A stretch of 64,000 nt of DNA, from NCBI RefSeq assembly GCF_002027705.1, contig NZ_MBTG01000003.1, positions 124,001 through 188,000 on the forward strand. The letters are read 5' to 3'. The DNA comes from Paenibacillus ferrarius. GTDB lineage: Bacteria > Bacillota > Bacilli > Paenibacillales > NBRC-103111. Of this stretch, positions 17,227-23,546 are shown piece after piece. Both the position numbers and the translations under genes were made by a program. Within the stretch, counting starts at the first letter, position 1. Every line of letters begins with the position of its first letter. The notes below the pieces were generated by a model. That model was not told the DNA's origin. It did not search any database and worked only from the letters and a program-made list of their open reading frames with translations.

Positions 17227-17335
17227 TGTCGAAAAATGTAGTATCAACAAGATAAATATACTATTATATAAGAAAGTGAAATAAAAGAAAAGAAAAATAA
17301 TATTCGACAGAAGGAATTTAAGTTGGGGTGTCGAA
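17227..17335 (+). promoter_or_regulatory. Three Spo0A boxes upstream of spo0A
   Basis: The 7-mer TGTCGAA, the known core of the Spo0A-P binding site, occurs three times without mismatch in 109 nt: direct at 17227-17233, inverted (TTCGACA) at 17303-17309 and direct at 17329-17335. The spo0A TTG start is 60 nt downstream of the last. The segment between is very A+T-rich and probably contains the promoters. The B. subtilis spo0A promoter is likewise autoregulated through 0A boxes. Confidence 0.8.
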
Positions 17336-17394
17336 TACCTTTACCTAAGAGAGAAATCACTAACTTGTTCAATAGCCTAAAGGAGGATTTAAAG

Positions 17395-18189
17395 TTGCAA
17401 AAAATCCAAGTATTACTAGCCGATGATAATCGTGAGTTTACCCATTTATTATCTGAGTTCATCAGTGAGCAAGAGGACATGGAAATTGCAGGCGTTGCGT
17501 ACAACGGTAATGAAGTTCTTCGCTTTCTTGAACAACAGCGTGAGTTGCCGGACGTACTCATTTTAGATATTATCATGCCTCATTTGGATGGTCTGGGTGT
17601 ACTTGAAAAAATGCGTGAAATGAATCTTCCATCCCAACCGAAAATCATTATGCTGACTGCCTTTGGCCAAGAAAACATAACACAGAAGGCTGTACAACTT
17701 GGAGCATCTTATTACATACTAAAACCTTTTGATATGGAAACGTTAACGAATCGGATTCGTCAGCTTGTTGGAAGCAATCAAGCGTCGTCAACAACTTCAA
17801 CTACACGTGCCAATGTCGTACATATGCCAAAAGGTAAAAATTTGGACGCAAACATCACGAGCATCATACATGAAATCGGCGTTCCTGCGCATATTAAAGG
17901 ATATCAGTATCTCCGTGAAGCGATTACGATGGTGTACAACAACATTGAGATCCTCGGTGCGATCACCAAAACCCTGTACCCAGCTATCGCTGAGAAGTAC
18001 AAAACGACGCCTAGCCGCGTCGAGCGTGCGATCCGTCATGCGATTGAAGTCGCTTGGACGCGCGGCAACATTGATTCGATTTCATTTATCTTCGGATACA
18101 CGATCAACATCTCCAAGTCCAAACCAACGAATAGCGAATTTATCGCGATGGTGGCTGATAAGCTGCGCATTGAGCATAAGGTTTCTTGA
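17395..18189 (+). CDS. spo0A: Sporulation master response regulator Spo0A
   Basis: The 264-residue protein has a receiver domain (about residues 3-125) with the acidic pocket LADDN, the phospho-acceptor Asp58 in [12 protein letters not shown], and the switch residues MLTAFG and LKPFD. After a Thr/Ser-rich linker comes the Spo0A-specific DNA-binding domain (about 145-264) with [18 protein letters not shown]. Spo0A-P starts sporulation and represses abrB. The start is TTG at 17395, with AGGAGG 8 nt upstream. A TTG at 17323 is in frame but overlaps an 0A box and adds a leader not typical of the family. Confidence 0.97.
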   Translation: MQKIQVLLADDNREFTHLLSEFISEQEDMEIAGVAYNGNEVLRFLEQQRELPDVLILDIIMPHLDGLGVLEKMREMNLPSQPKIIMLTAFGQENITQKAVQLGASYYILKPFDMETLTNRIRQLVGSNQASSTTSTTRANVVHMPKGKNLDANITSIIHEIGVPAHIKGYQYLREAITMVYNNIEILGAITKTLYPAIAEKYKTTPSRVERAIRHAIEVAWTRGNIDSISFIFGYTINISKSKPTNSEFIAMVADKLRIEHKVS

Positions 18190-18295
18190 GAGGGTTAGGA
18201 GCTTTGAGACGAATGTATGCTGAAGGGATGGAAGTAATATCTAGTTAGGATTTGAAGATCATTGACTTTGTTTGATATCTAGCTTTTCCATCTTG

Positions 18296-18327
18296 CCCAA
18301 TAAACCTTATGGTTTATTGGGTTTTTA
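18296..18327 (+). terminator. Terminator after spo0A
   Basis: A perfect 11-bp stem (CCCAATAAACC / GGTTTATTGGG) with a TTAT loop is followed by TTTTTAAT. It lies about 105 nt after the spo0A stop. Confidence 0.85.
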
Positions 18328-18360
18328 ATCTTGCGTATTTTCATTATCATACCCCCGAGT

Positions 18361-18541
18361 GGGAACTATGTTCCCTTATTCATAGCCCAAACAGCCATTT
18401 GGCTAGTCAGACGGAACTACGATACGCTATTTTGTCTAATTTGCCGGAATTTCACCCTCGAGAAGTAGAATAAAGGATCTTAGTTCCCTTTCAGCTGGAA
18501 AATTCGGATTTTAAGTCAAATAGAGGATCGTAGTTCCTTTT
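18361..18541. repeat. REP-like inverted repeat element in the spo0A-SNase gap
   Basis: The 540-nt gap between spo0A and the SNase gene has no credible gene. It contains GGAACTACGAT at 18413-18423. About 100 nt later a related unit lies in opposite orientation, ATCGTAGTTCC at 18527-18537, with a third variant, GATCTTAGTTCCC, at 18477-18487. Both outer units continue into similar sequence (CTATTT..., then a CCGGAATTT/CCGAATTTT block), so this is an imperfect long inverted repeat. A separate GGGAACTATGTTCCC palindrome is at 18361-18375. The layout suggests an interspersed, possibly mobile, non-coding repeat. Confidence 0.55.
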
Positions 18542-18730
18542 CAAATGAATGCTACTGCAATTCCCACCTCCTGAACGCTATTTGCAGCAAAAATCTCGCA
18601 AAGGTAATTCAACTGGCACAATAGGAATAAATAGGTATATAATTTACGAGGATCAGCTAGTTTGCTAGTGAGGTCATATCGATTATTTTGAAAACTTGAT
18701 TTATCAACTAGAAATACTGGAGGCTTCTAA

Positions 18731-19573
18731 ATGTTTCGCGCAAACACGACCAAGAAATACTTACATGCAGCATTAAGTCTATTCGTTCTATTCGCGGCAG
18801 CGGGCTGTGCACAAGCAACAGCAAAACCTGCAGCAGGTTCTGTTGCATCACTGCCAGTGGAAACAGCGCTGGCGTCGCCGACTCCGACAGATTTCAACAA
18901 GCGACTCATCCCGGCCAAAATAGTGAGGGTTGTTGATGGGGACACGATGAAGGTGTCGTTCACGGAATCTGGGAAAGTTAAAGAGGAGACGATTCGATTG
19001 CTTCTGGTGGATACACCTGAGAGTGTAGCTCCAGATAAGCCTGTTCAGCCTTTTGCCTTGGAAGCTTCAAAGTATGCTAAGGATATTTTAACGAATAAGG
19101 ACGTCAAGCTGGAATTAGATGTGTCTGAGCGTGATAAGTATGGCAGATTGCTTTGTTATCTTTATATTGGGGATAAGATGTTTAACGAGATGCTGCTTGA
19201 AAATGGCTATGCCCGCGTTGCCTATGTATATCCGCCTAATGTGAAGTACGTAGATCAATTTCGGGAGATCCAAAAGACGGCACAATTAAAAGGGATCAAT
19301 ATATGGAGTGTAGAGAATTATGCGCAAGAGGATGGTTTTCATGAAAAAGCTGTGAAGACCATAACTAGCCCTGCTCCCACCGCTCAACCAAAAGCAAGCC
19401 TGAAACCTAGTTCATCCCCAGTCCCTAAGACTGAGACGAAGGAGCATTCCGAAGTGTACTACAATAATTGTACAGAAGCGAAAGCAGCGGGTGCGTACAA
19501 TATTAAAAAGGGCGAGCCAGGCTACAGCTCCAAGCTTGACCGGGATCAAGATGGTGTAGCGTGTGAAAAGTAA
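18731..19573 (+). CDS. Secreted thermonuclease-family lipoprotein with C-terminal excalibur domain
   Basis: The 280-residue protein starts with a lipoprotein signal (lipobox AAGC at about residues 23-26). A Ser/Pro linker follows, then a staphylococcal-nuclease domain (about 60-195): RVVDGDTMKV, IRLLLVDTPES, DKYGRLLCYLYIG and MLLENGYARVAYVYPP, which include the expected catalytic Arg and Asp/Glu positions. A second Ser/Pro linker leads to an excalibur Ca-binding domain (about 241-279; YYNNCTEAKAAGAYNI..., DRDQDGVACE). It probably degrades nucleic acid at the outer face of the membrane. SD GGAGG, ATG 18731. A terminator follows, and convergently a YjcZ-like gene. Confidence 0.92.
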   Translation: MFRANTTKKYLHAALSLFVLFAAAGCAQATAKPAAGSVASLPVETALASPTPTDFNKRLIPAKIVRVVDGDTMKVSFTESGKVKEETIRLLLVDTPESVAPDKPVQPFALEASKYAKDILTNKDVKLELDVSERDKYGRLLCYLYIGDKMFNEMLLENGYARVAYVYPPNVKYVDQFREIQKTAQLKGINIWSVENYAQEDGFHEKAVKTITSPAPTAQPKASLKPSSSPVPKTETKEHSEVYYNNCTEAKAAGAYNIKKGEPGYSSKLDRDQDGVACEK

Positions 19574-19585
19574 GCCATATTCAGA

Positions 19586-19632
19586 AGAAAAAGCTACCTG
19601 AGCCAAGGCTCGAAGGTAGCTTTTCTTTTATT
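19586..19632. terminator. Terminator between the SNase and YjcZ-like genes
   Basis: A long hairpin: AAAAGCTACC pairs with GGTAGCTTTT and an inner GAGCC pairs with GGCTC, followed by CTTTTATTT. The flanking A- and T-runs make it suitable for terminating both convergent genes. Confidence 0.85.
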
Positions 19633-19641
19633 TATGAAGAA

Positions 19642-19791
19642 CTACCATACGAATGCGCTAGTGATGATAACCAACAAAATGAAAAGAACCAAAATTGCAG
19701 CAGAAGAGTTATAACCTACTCCAGTTCCACAACCAACTCCACCAACTCCACCAACTCCACCTACACCGCCAACTCCGCCTAAATAAGCCAT
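19642..19791 (-). CDS. YjcZ-family sporulation mini-protein with GGV repeats
   Basis: This 49-residue frame is easily missed. It reads MAYLGGVGGVGGVGGVGGVG, then CGTGVGYNSSAAIL, and ends in one hydrophobic segment LVLFILLVIITSAFVW. The hydrophobic tail after a Gly-rich head with a YNSSAAILVLFILLVI core is the hallmark of the YjcZ/YxeD-like sporulation proteins that are frequent in Bacillales and associate with spores. On the minus strand AAAGGGTGAT precedes the ATG with normal spacing. The head carries five GGV units encoded by near-perfect 9-nt DNA repeats. Function unknown. Confidence 0.85.
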   Translation of the reverse strand: MAYLGGVGGVGGVGGVGGVGCGTGVGYNSSAAILVLFILLVIITSAFVW

Positions 19792-20003
19792 TTAAATCAC
19801 CCTTTCATAAGGAATTCGTCTGTGTACTACAAGATTAATGTATGTCATATGCTTAAGGATGTTTGGGCAAATGGGATGATTGTGCTAATGTCCCTATTGG
19901 ACAAACCTTCGGAATTTTAATCTTATTTTCATGTAACACTATGGATAAAGGAGTACAATGGGGTTATTCACAAATTGGACAAAAATAGATAGGAGTGATC
20001 TTT

Positions 20004-20108
20004 GTGAAGCTGTTCAGAAATTTTCTTCAAGGATTCTTTTTTGCTTTTGTTTCAATTGGTGCATTGCCTTTTTTGTTGGTCAAAGCCTTTTTTGAGACAT
20101 ATCTTTGA
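20004..20108 (+). CDS. Small single-span membrane protein (34 aa)
   Basis: A 34-codon frame starts at GTG 20004, with AGGAGTGAT 4 nt upstream. It encodes MKLFRNFLQGFFFAFVSIGA, then LPFLLVKAFFETYL. A basic N-terminus precedes one Phe-rich membrane helix. It ends 18 nt before the XRE-like gene at 20127, which has its own AGGAGG, so the two are likely one transcript. No family is recognised. Support comes from the ribosome site, the composition and the operon spacing. Confidence 0.6.
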   Translation: MKLFRNFLQGFFFAFVSIGALPFLLVKAFFETYL

Positions 20109-20126
20109 TAGGAGGACTGCGACGCA

Positions 20127-20333
20127 ATGAAGTTCGAGCTCGGTCGGTGCTTGTTGAATGAACGGTTGCGTGAATGTGGCATGACCGTTCAGGATCTTGC
20201 GCATATTCTAAACTACAAGCCAGAAAAGATAAATGATTTCATCGAGAATAAAAGAATCATGCCGTTGAAGTCGGCCATCCATATTGCCAGCGCGTTAAGC
20301 TGTGATGTGAAGCAGTTGTATGAATTAATTTAA
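20127..20333 (+). CDS. Small XRE-family helix-turn-helix protein
   Basis: The 68-residue protein is essentially one Cro/C1-type helix-turn-helix domain: LLNERLRECGMTVQDLAHIL, NYKPEKINDFIENKRIMPL, KSAIHIASALSCDVKQLYELI. The turn between helices 2 and 3 departs from the usual short form (HILNYKPEKINDFIENKR). It has a strong AGGAGG. There is no effector domain, so it probably binds DNA as a dimer. Target unknown; the small membrane protein just upstream may be its partner. Confidence 0.85.
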   Translation: MKFELGRCLLNERLRECGMTVQDLAHILNYKPEKINDFIENKRIMPLKSAIHIASALSCDVKQLYELI

Positions 20334-20538
20334 ATCCAAATGAAGATCATATGAGAAATGAGAGGGCGCTGCTAGAGCTGGGCGTTCTTTTTGCATAGGT
20401 AGCTTTCACCGATAATTATAAGATCTCATAAAATCTTGGAACCTTACGATGAACATTTACGTTATACATCTAGTCATCTATTTTCAATGGGAAAATGAAA
20501 GGACCAATTCTGAAGAAATAAGCTTGGAGGCCGCGAAG

Positions 20539-21627
20539 TTGTTACTGATATGGATAGGCATTATTGTCGTACTTGCAGGTGTAGTTGTACTTTTTATGAA
20601 TGTTTATCCGCACTTTGGGCGAAAACCATCGAAAGCCAAGATACAGGAGCTTTCTCGTTCGGCCCAGTATGTGAATGGGAAGTTTGAGAATGTTGTTCCA
20701 ACGATGATGGATACGAGCTTCAAAACAACGGTAAGCATTTTACGTGATTTTATCAAAAGCAGCCCTAATCGACGTCCGTCAAGTCCGCCGGTCATGGATG
20801 TGCCTTCTTTCAGCAAAGATAAGGAAACGAAGGTTACGTGGTTTGGCCACTCGGCGTCTCTTTTAACGTTGGATGGGAAGTCCTTGCTCTTAGATCCTAT
20901 GTTTGGCAAAGCACCTTCGCCATTTCCATGGTTCGGTAAGGGAAGATATAGTGGAGGCTTGCCTTTTGAAATTGCCGAACTGCCTGAGATAGATGCTGTT
21001 CTATTGTCACATGATCATTATGATCACTTGGACTATGGGACGATAATGAAAATAAAGGATAAAGTAGGAAAATTCATTGTTCCTCTCGGGGTTGGCAGTC
21101 ATTTGATTCGATGGGGCATCCAGCCAGGGAAAATTGAAGAGCATGATTGGTGGGACGAGTTTACGTTCGAAGGGCTAACACTCGCTTGTACGCCGGCAAC
21201 TCATTTCTCGGGGAGAAGCTTAACGGATCGTGGAGCTACACTATGGTGTTCTTGGGTGATTGAAGGGTTGAATTCTAAGATCTTTTTCAGCGGGGATAGC
21301 GGATACACTCCTCATTTCAAAGCCATTGGCGAGAAGTACGGACCTTTTGATCTGACACTTATGGAGTGCGGGCAATATGATGATCGTTGGTCGGATATTC
21401 ATATGATGCCGGAAGAAACGGTTCAAGCTCATTTAGATGTCAAAGGCAAGCTCATGATTCCGATTCACTGGGGAGCATTCACCTTGGCGGTTCACGATTG
21501 GAATGATTCGGTTTCGCGTGTTGTAAGAGCCGCGTATGCCAACGAGGTAGCTATTGCAACGCCGAGAATGGGCCAAACGATTCATGTACATGCAGCTGAA
21601 TATCCACAAGCGCCTTGGTGGAGTTAA
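20539..21627 (+). CDS. Membrane-anchored metallo-beta-lactamase-fold hydrolase (NAPE-PLD/UlaG-like)
   Basis: The 362-residue protein begins with a hydrophobic anchor (IWIGIIVVLAGVVVLFMNVY) and continues into an MBL-fold domain. Metal ligands are in LSHDHYDHLDY, in the His of THFSGRSLTDRG, in FFSGDSGYTPHF and in the late IPIHWGAF. This layout is typical of the NAPE-phospholipase-D-like/lipid-associated group. Its substrate is unknown. TTG 20539 is favoured, with TTGGAGG 8 nt upstream; an ATG at 20449 lacks an SD and adds a polar leader before the anchor. A gene for a four-helix membrane protein follows. Confidence 0.88.
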   Translation: MLLIWIGIIVVLAGVVVLFMNVYPHFGRKPSKAKIQELSRSAQYVNGKFENVVPTMMDTSFKTTVSILRDFIKSSPNRRPSSPPVMDVPSFSKDKETKVTWFGHSASLLTLDGKSLLLDPMFGKAPSPFPWFGKGRYSGGLPFEIAELPEIDAVLLSHDHYDHLDYGTIMKIKDKVGKFIVPLGVGSHLIRWGIQPGKIEEHDWWDEFTFEGLTLACTPATHFSGRSLTDRGATLWCSWVIEGLNSKIFFSGDSGYTPHFKAIGEKYGPFDLTLMECGQYDDRWSDIHMMPEETVQAHLDVKGKLMIPIHWGAFTLAVHDWNDSVSRVVRAAYANEVAIATPRMGQTIHVHAAEYPQAPWWS

Positions 21628-21719
21628 GGATGCAGAGGTTGAGAACTGGATACTGAGTCAACCTCATGGTATTATGGATTAGGTTGGAAGTTCGATGGAT
21701 CAGGAGAGAAGAAGAAGCT

Positions 21720-22145
21720 ATGGATGAACAAAAAAGGGAAAGAAAGTTTCATTTTCTGGGTGTACTGCTAGGTGTAGCTGTTGATAACATAGGAACTTAT
21801 ATATCGACTGCGTTATTTGGCAGTGTTTATTTCGCAGGAAAACCGGTAAATGAAGAAACGATTAATGCGATTTATTCAAATGTTGGATTATTGCTTCTGC
21901 TTATGGTTATGGGCTTATTTTGGTCATTTTTTGGTGGATATATCGCGGCTAAAGTCGCAAGACGTGCTGAATATTTCAATGCTGCTATTATAGGTGTGAT
22001 CGGCGCAGCAATAGGATTTGATTCGATGTTGACGGATCATGGGATTCCATTATGGTTCGAGTTAATCGGCTTCGTTGTGATTATTCCGATTTCATTGTTA
22101 GGCGGGTATGTGGCACTAAAGAGAAAAAAGACACCTTTAAAATAA
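21720..22145 (+). CDS. Four-helix membrane protein of unknown function
   Basis: The 141-residue protein starts at ATG 21720 (MDEQKRERKFHFLGVLLG) and has four hydrophobic segments with small-residue packing motifs (GVLLGVAVDNIGTYIS, GGYIAAKVA, GVIGAAIGFD, GGYVALKRKK). I do not recognise the family; the pattern is compatible with small TIGR04086-like or DUF-type integral proteins. An ATG at 21666 is in frame but yields an Arg/Trp-rich leader unlike a membrane protein N-terminus. The gene ends at a bidirectional terminator. Confidence 0.7.
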   Translation: MDEQKRERKFHFLGVLLGVAVDNIGTYISTALFGSVYFAGKPVNEETINAIYSNVGLLLLLMVMGLFWSFFGGYIAAKVARRAEYFNAAIIGVIGAAIGFDSMLTDHGIPLWFELIGFVVIIPISLLGGYVALKRKKTPLK

Positions 22146-22152
22146 GCAAAGA

Positions 22153-22184
22153 AAAAAGACTCGGTGCTGAACCGAGTCTTTTTC
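22153..22184. terminator. Bidirectional terminator
   Basis: A perfect 13-bp stem (AAAAAGACTCGGT / ACCGAGTCTTTTT) with a 5-nt loop has A- and T-runs built into its arms. It serves the plus-strand membrane protein gene and the minus-strand kinase-like gene that ends at 22186. Confidence 0.9.
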
Positions 22185-22185
22185 T

Positions 22186-22761
22186 TCAGCTTGTTGTCGT
22201 AGGGATGTGAGCAAGCATGGTGGCTTTCACTTTACTGATGGTTTCATTCAAATCCATGTTCTCAAACACATGCTCACAATCTTTGCGATAGGAAACTTCT
22301 TCTATGTAGTGATTCATGTAGTGGTCGATGACATCTGTAGGGGTATTATGCGCCAGCAGGCGTTCCATAATCGTTTGTTTGCTGACATAGATGAACAATC
22401 GAACGGCGTTTTCTCCATAAATGTATTTGAAACGGTTGGCTGCGTAGCGATTGACAATGACGTAGATGAAACCATTTTTGCTAAGGGCGTCGTCAATATC
22501 GGCTTTTTTGATACCGTAAAAATGACCATCAATTTCAGCAGTTTGAAAAAATTCTCCGGCGATATCACTATCAATAAAGGCTTTGCGAGTAATGAACGTA
22601 TAATCCTTGCCGTTGACTTCTTTTGGTCTTGGTGTGCGTGTTGTATAGGAAACAACGGAGGAGAAGCCAAGCTCTTGGGCAATACGGTGGGCGATGGTTT
22701 TGCGACCCGAACCGCTTGTACCGGTAAAAACAAACACCAATCCATTGTCAGGACGACTCAT
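22186..22761 (-). CDS. Guanylate-kinase-like protein (orphan)
   Basis: The 191-residue protein has a P-loop FTGTSGSGRKTIAHRI near the N-terminus. The guanylate-kinase GMP-site pattern SSVVSYTTRTPRPKEVNGKDYTFI then follows. The lid and C-terminal part (RLLAHNTPTDVIDHYMNHY) diverge from housekeeping Gmk. The Arg in GSGRKT replaces the usual Lys before the P-loop Lys-Thr. It stands alone on the minus strand, away from rpoZ/dfp where gmk normally sits, so it is probably a paralogue. The SD is GGAGGAA. The upstream region carries a TATAAT and a GATATC repeat. Confidence 0.88.
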   Translation of the reverse strand: MSRPDNGLVFVFTGTSGSGRKTIAHRIAQELGFSSVVSYTTRTPRPKEVNGKDYTFITRKAFIDSDIAGEFFQTAEIDGHFYGIKKADIDDALSKNGFIYVIVNRYAANRFKYIYGENAVRLFIYVSKQTIMERLLAHNTPTDVIDHYMNHYIEEVSYRKDCEHVFENMDLNETISKVKATMLAHIPTTTS

Positions 22762-22783
22762 ATCAATTCCTCCTTCACATAAT

Positions 22784-22820
22784 GAAAGCGATATCTTGAT
22801 ATCTCTATTATAGTATGAAA
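22784..22820 (-). promoter_or_regulatory. Promoter/operator region of the guanylate-kinase-like gene
   Basis: On the minus strand ACTATAATAG (TATAAT at about 22808-22813) is followed by GATATCAAGATATC (about 22790-22803), a perfect palindrome about 30 nt before the start. The position just downstream of the -10 suits an operator. Confidence 0.4.
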
Positions 22821-22927
22821 ATTCAGATAATTAAAGAGATTCTTTTGTGATTGATATTGAATCCTAGGTTATGAGATCGTGTATAATAGAAAGAAGAATC
22901 AGGCTTAAATTAGAAAGGATTTTGAAT

Positions 22928-23158
22928 ATGCCCAAATTTGTGAATGCGAGTGCGGAAGCGACCGCTTTTTTACGTCAAAAGACAGGCAGCAGCTTGCTGG
23001 AATGCTTTACTTATATTGATCCGGAGCATGAGGAGCTAAGTTTTTTTGTCGTAAAAACGAGCAACAAGCTCATTCATGTTTCCTTTGGGGAAATCACCTA
23101 TGACCGGGCAAATTATCAAAGTTTAATAGAGGGGCTATATCGTGCTATCTATGAATAA
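22928..23158 (+). CDS. Hypothetical protein (76 aa)
   Basis: The 76-residue acidic protein (MPKFVNASAEATAFLRQKTG, then EHEELSFFVVKTSNKLIHVSF) has no recognised family. ATG 22928 has GAAAGGA 9 nt upstream. The in-frame ATG at 22871 overlaps the TATAAT promoter element at 22882-22887 and is rejected. It lies between the kinase-like gene (divergent) and the cobalamin riboswitch, apparently as a single gene. Confidence 0.65.
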   Translation: MPKFVNASAEATAFLRQKTGSSLLECFTYIDPEHEELSFFVVKTSNKLIHVSFGEITYDRANYQSLIEGLYRAIYE

Positions 23159-23209
23159 AAACGTGACAAAGCCTCTTCATAGATGATAGGATGATCCTAA
23201 TTGCATATC

Positions 23210-23397
23210 AAAGGTTCTAGGTGCTATATATATGAAAGTGATATAGTTAAATGGGAAGACCGGTGAGAAACCGGCACGGACCCGCCACTGTAATAATCAC
23301 GCCGCATGAAGACGGCAACTCTTAGCAAGATGTCACTGGGTGTGAACCTGGGAAGACGCGAAGGGAGATTAAAGTCAGGAGACCTGCCTAGATCAAC
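23210..23397 (+). ncRNA. Cobalamin riboswitch
   Basis: The leader shows the diagnostic parts in order: the 5' stem region, GGTGAGAAACCGGCACGG, CCCGCCACTGTA, the variable arm, GTGAACCTGGGAAGACG, and the B12 box AGTCAGGAGACCTGCCT at 23373-23389. It precedes ten cobalamin genes. A kissing-loop/regulatory arm would extend downstream to the terminator at 23475-23515, implying control by premature termination when adenosylcobalamin is bound. Confidence 0.95.
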
Positions 23398-23474
23398 AAC
23401 ACAATAACCCTACGAGGAATTAGGGAGTGTTAGAGATCGGTTACTCCAGTTATATTAACGTGTAGTAATTTACG

Positions 23475-23516
23475 AAGCATTTCTAACATATCTCATGTTG
23501 GACGTGCTTTTTTTGT
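23475..23516 (+). terminator. Riboswitch-controlled terminator
   Basis: An imperfect stem (GAAGCA...CTAACA with TGTTGG...TGCTT) is followed by TTTTTTTGTTTGT, 30 nt before the first cob gene. Its location between the riboswitch and the coding region fits an expression platform acting on transcription. Confidence 0.7.
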
Positions 23517-23546
23517 TTGTTTATTAACGGGAAAGGGTGATCCGAA

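Noticed and set aside
18190..18730. Possible short genes in the 540-nt gap after spo0A
   Set aside because: Only short frames without SD are present; the gap is explained by a terminator, a palindromic repeat element and the SNase promoter region.
22207..22782. 191-codon plus-strand frame opposite the guanylate-kinase-like gene
   Set aside because: The minus strand has the P-loop, GMP-site and SD; the plus frame has no domain and no ribosome site.
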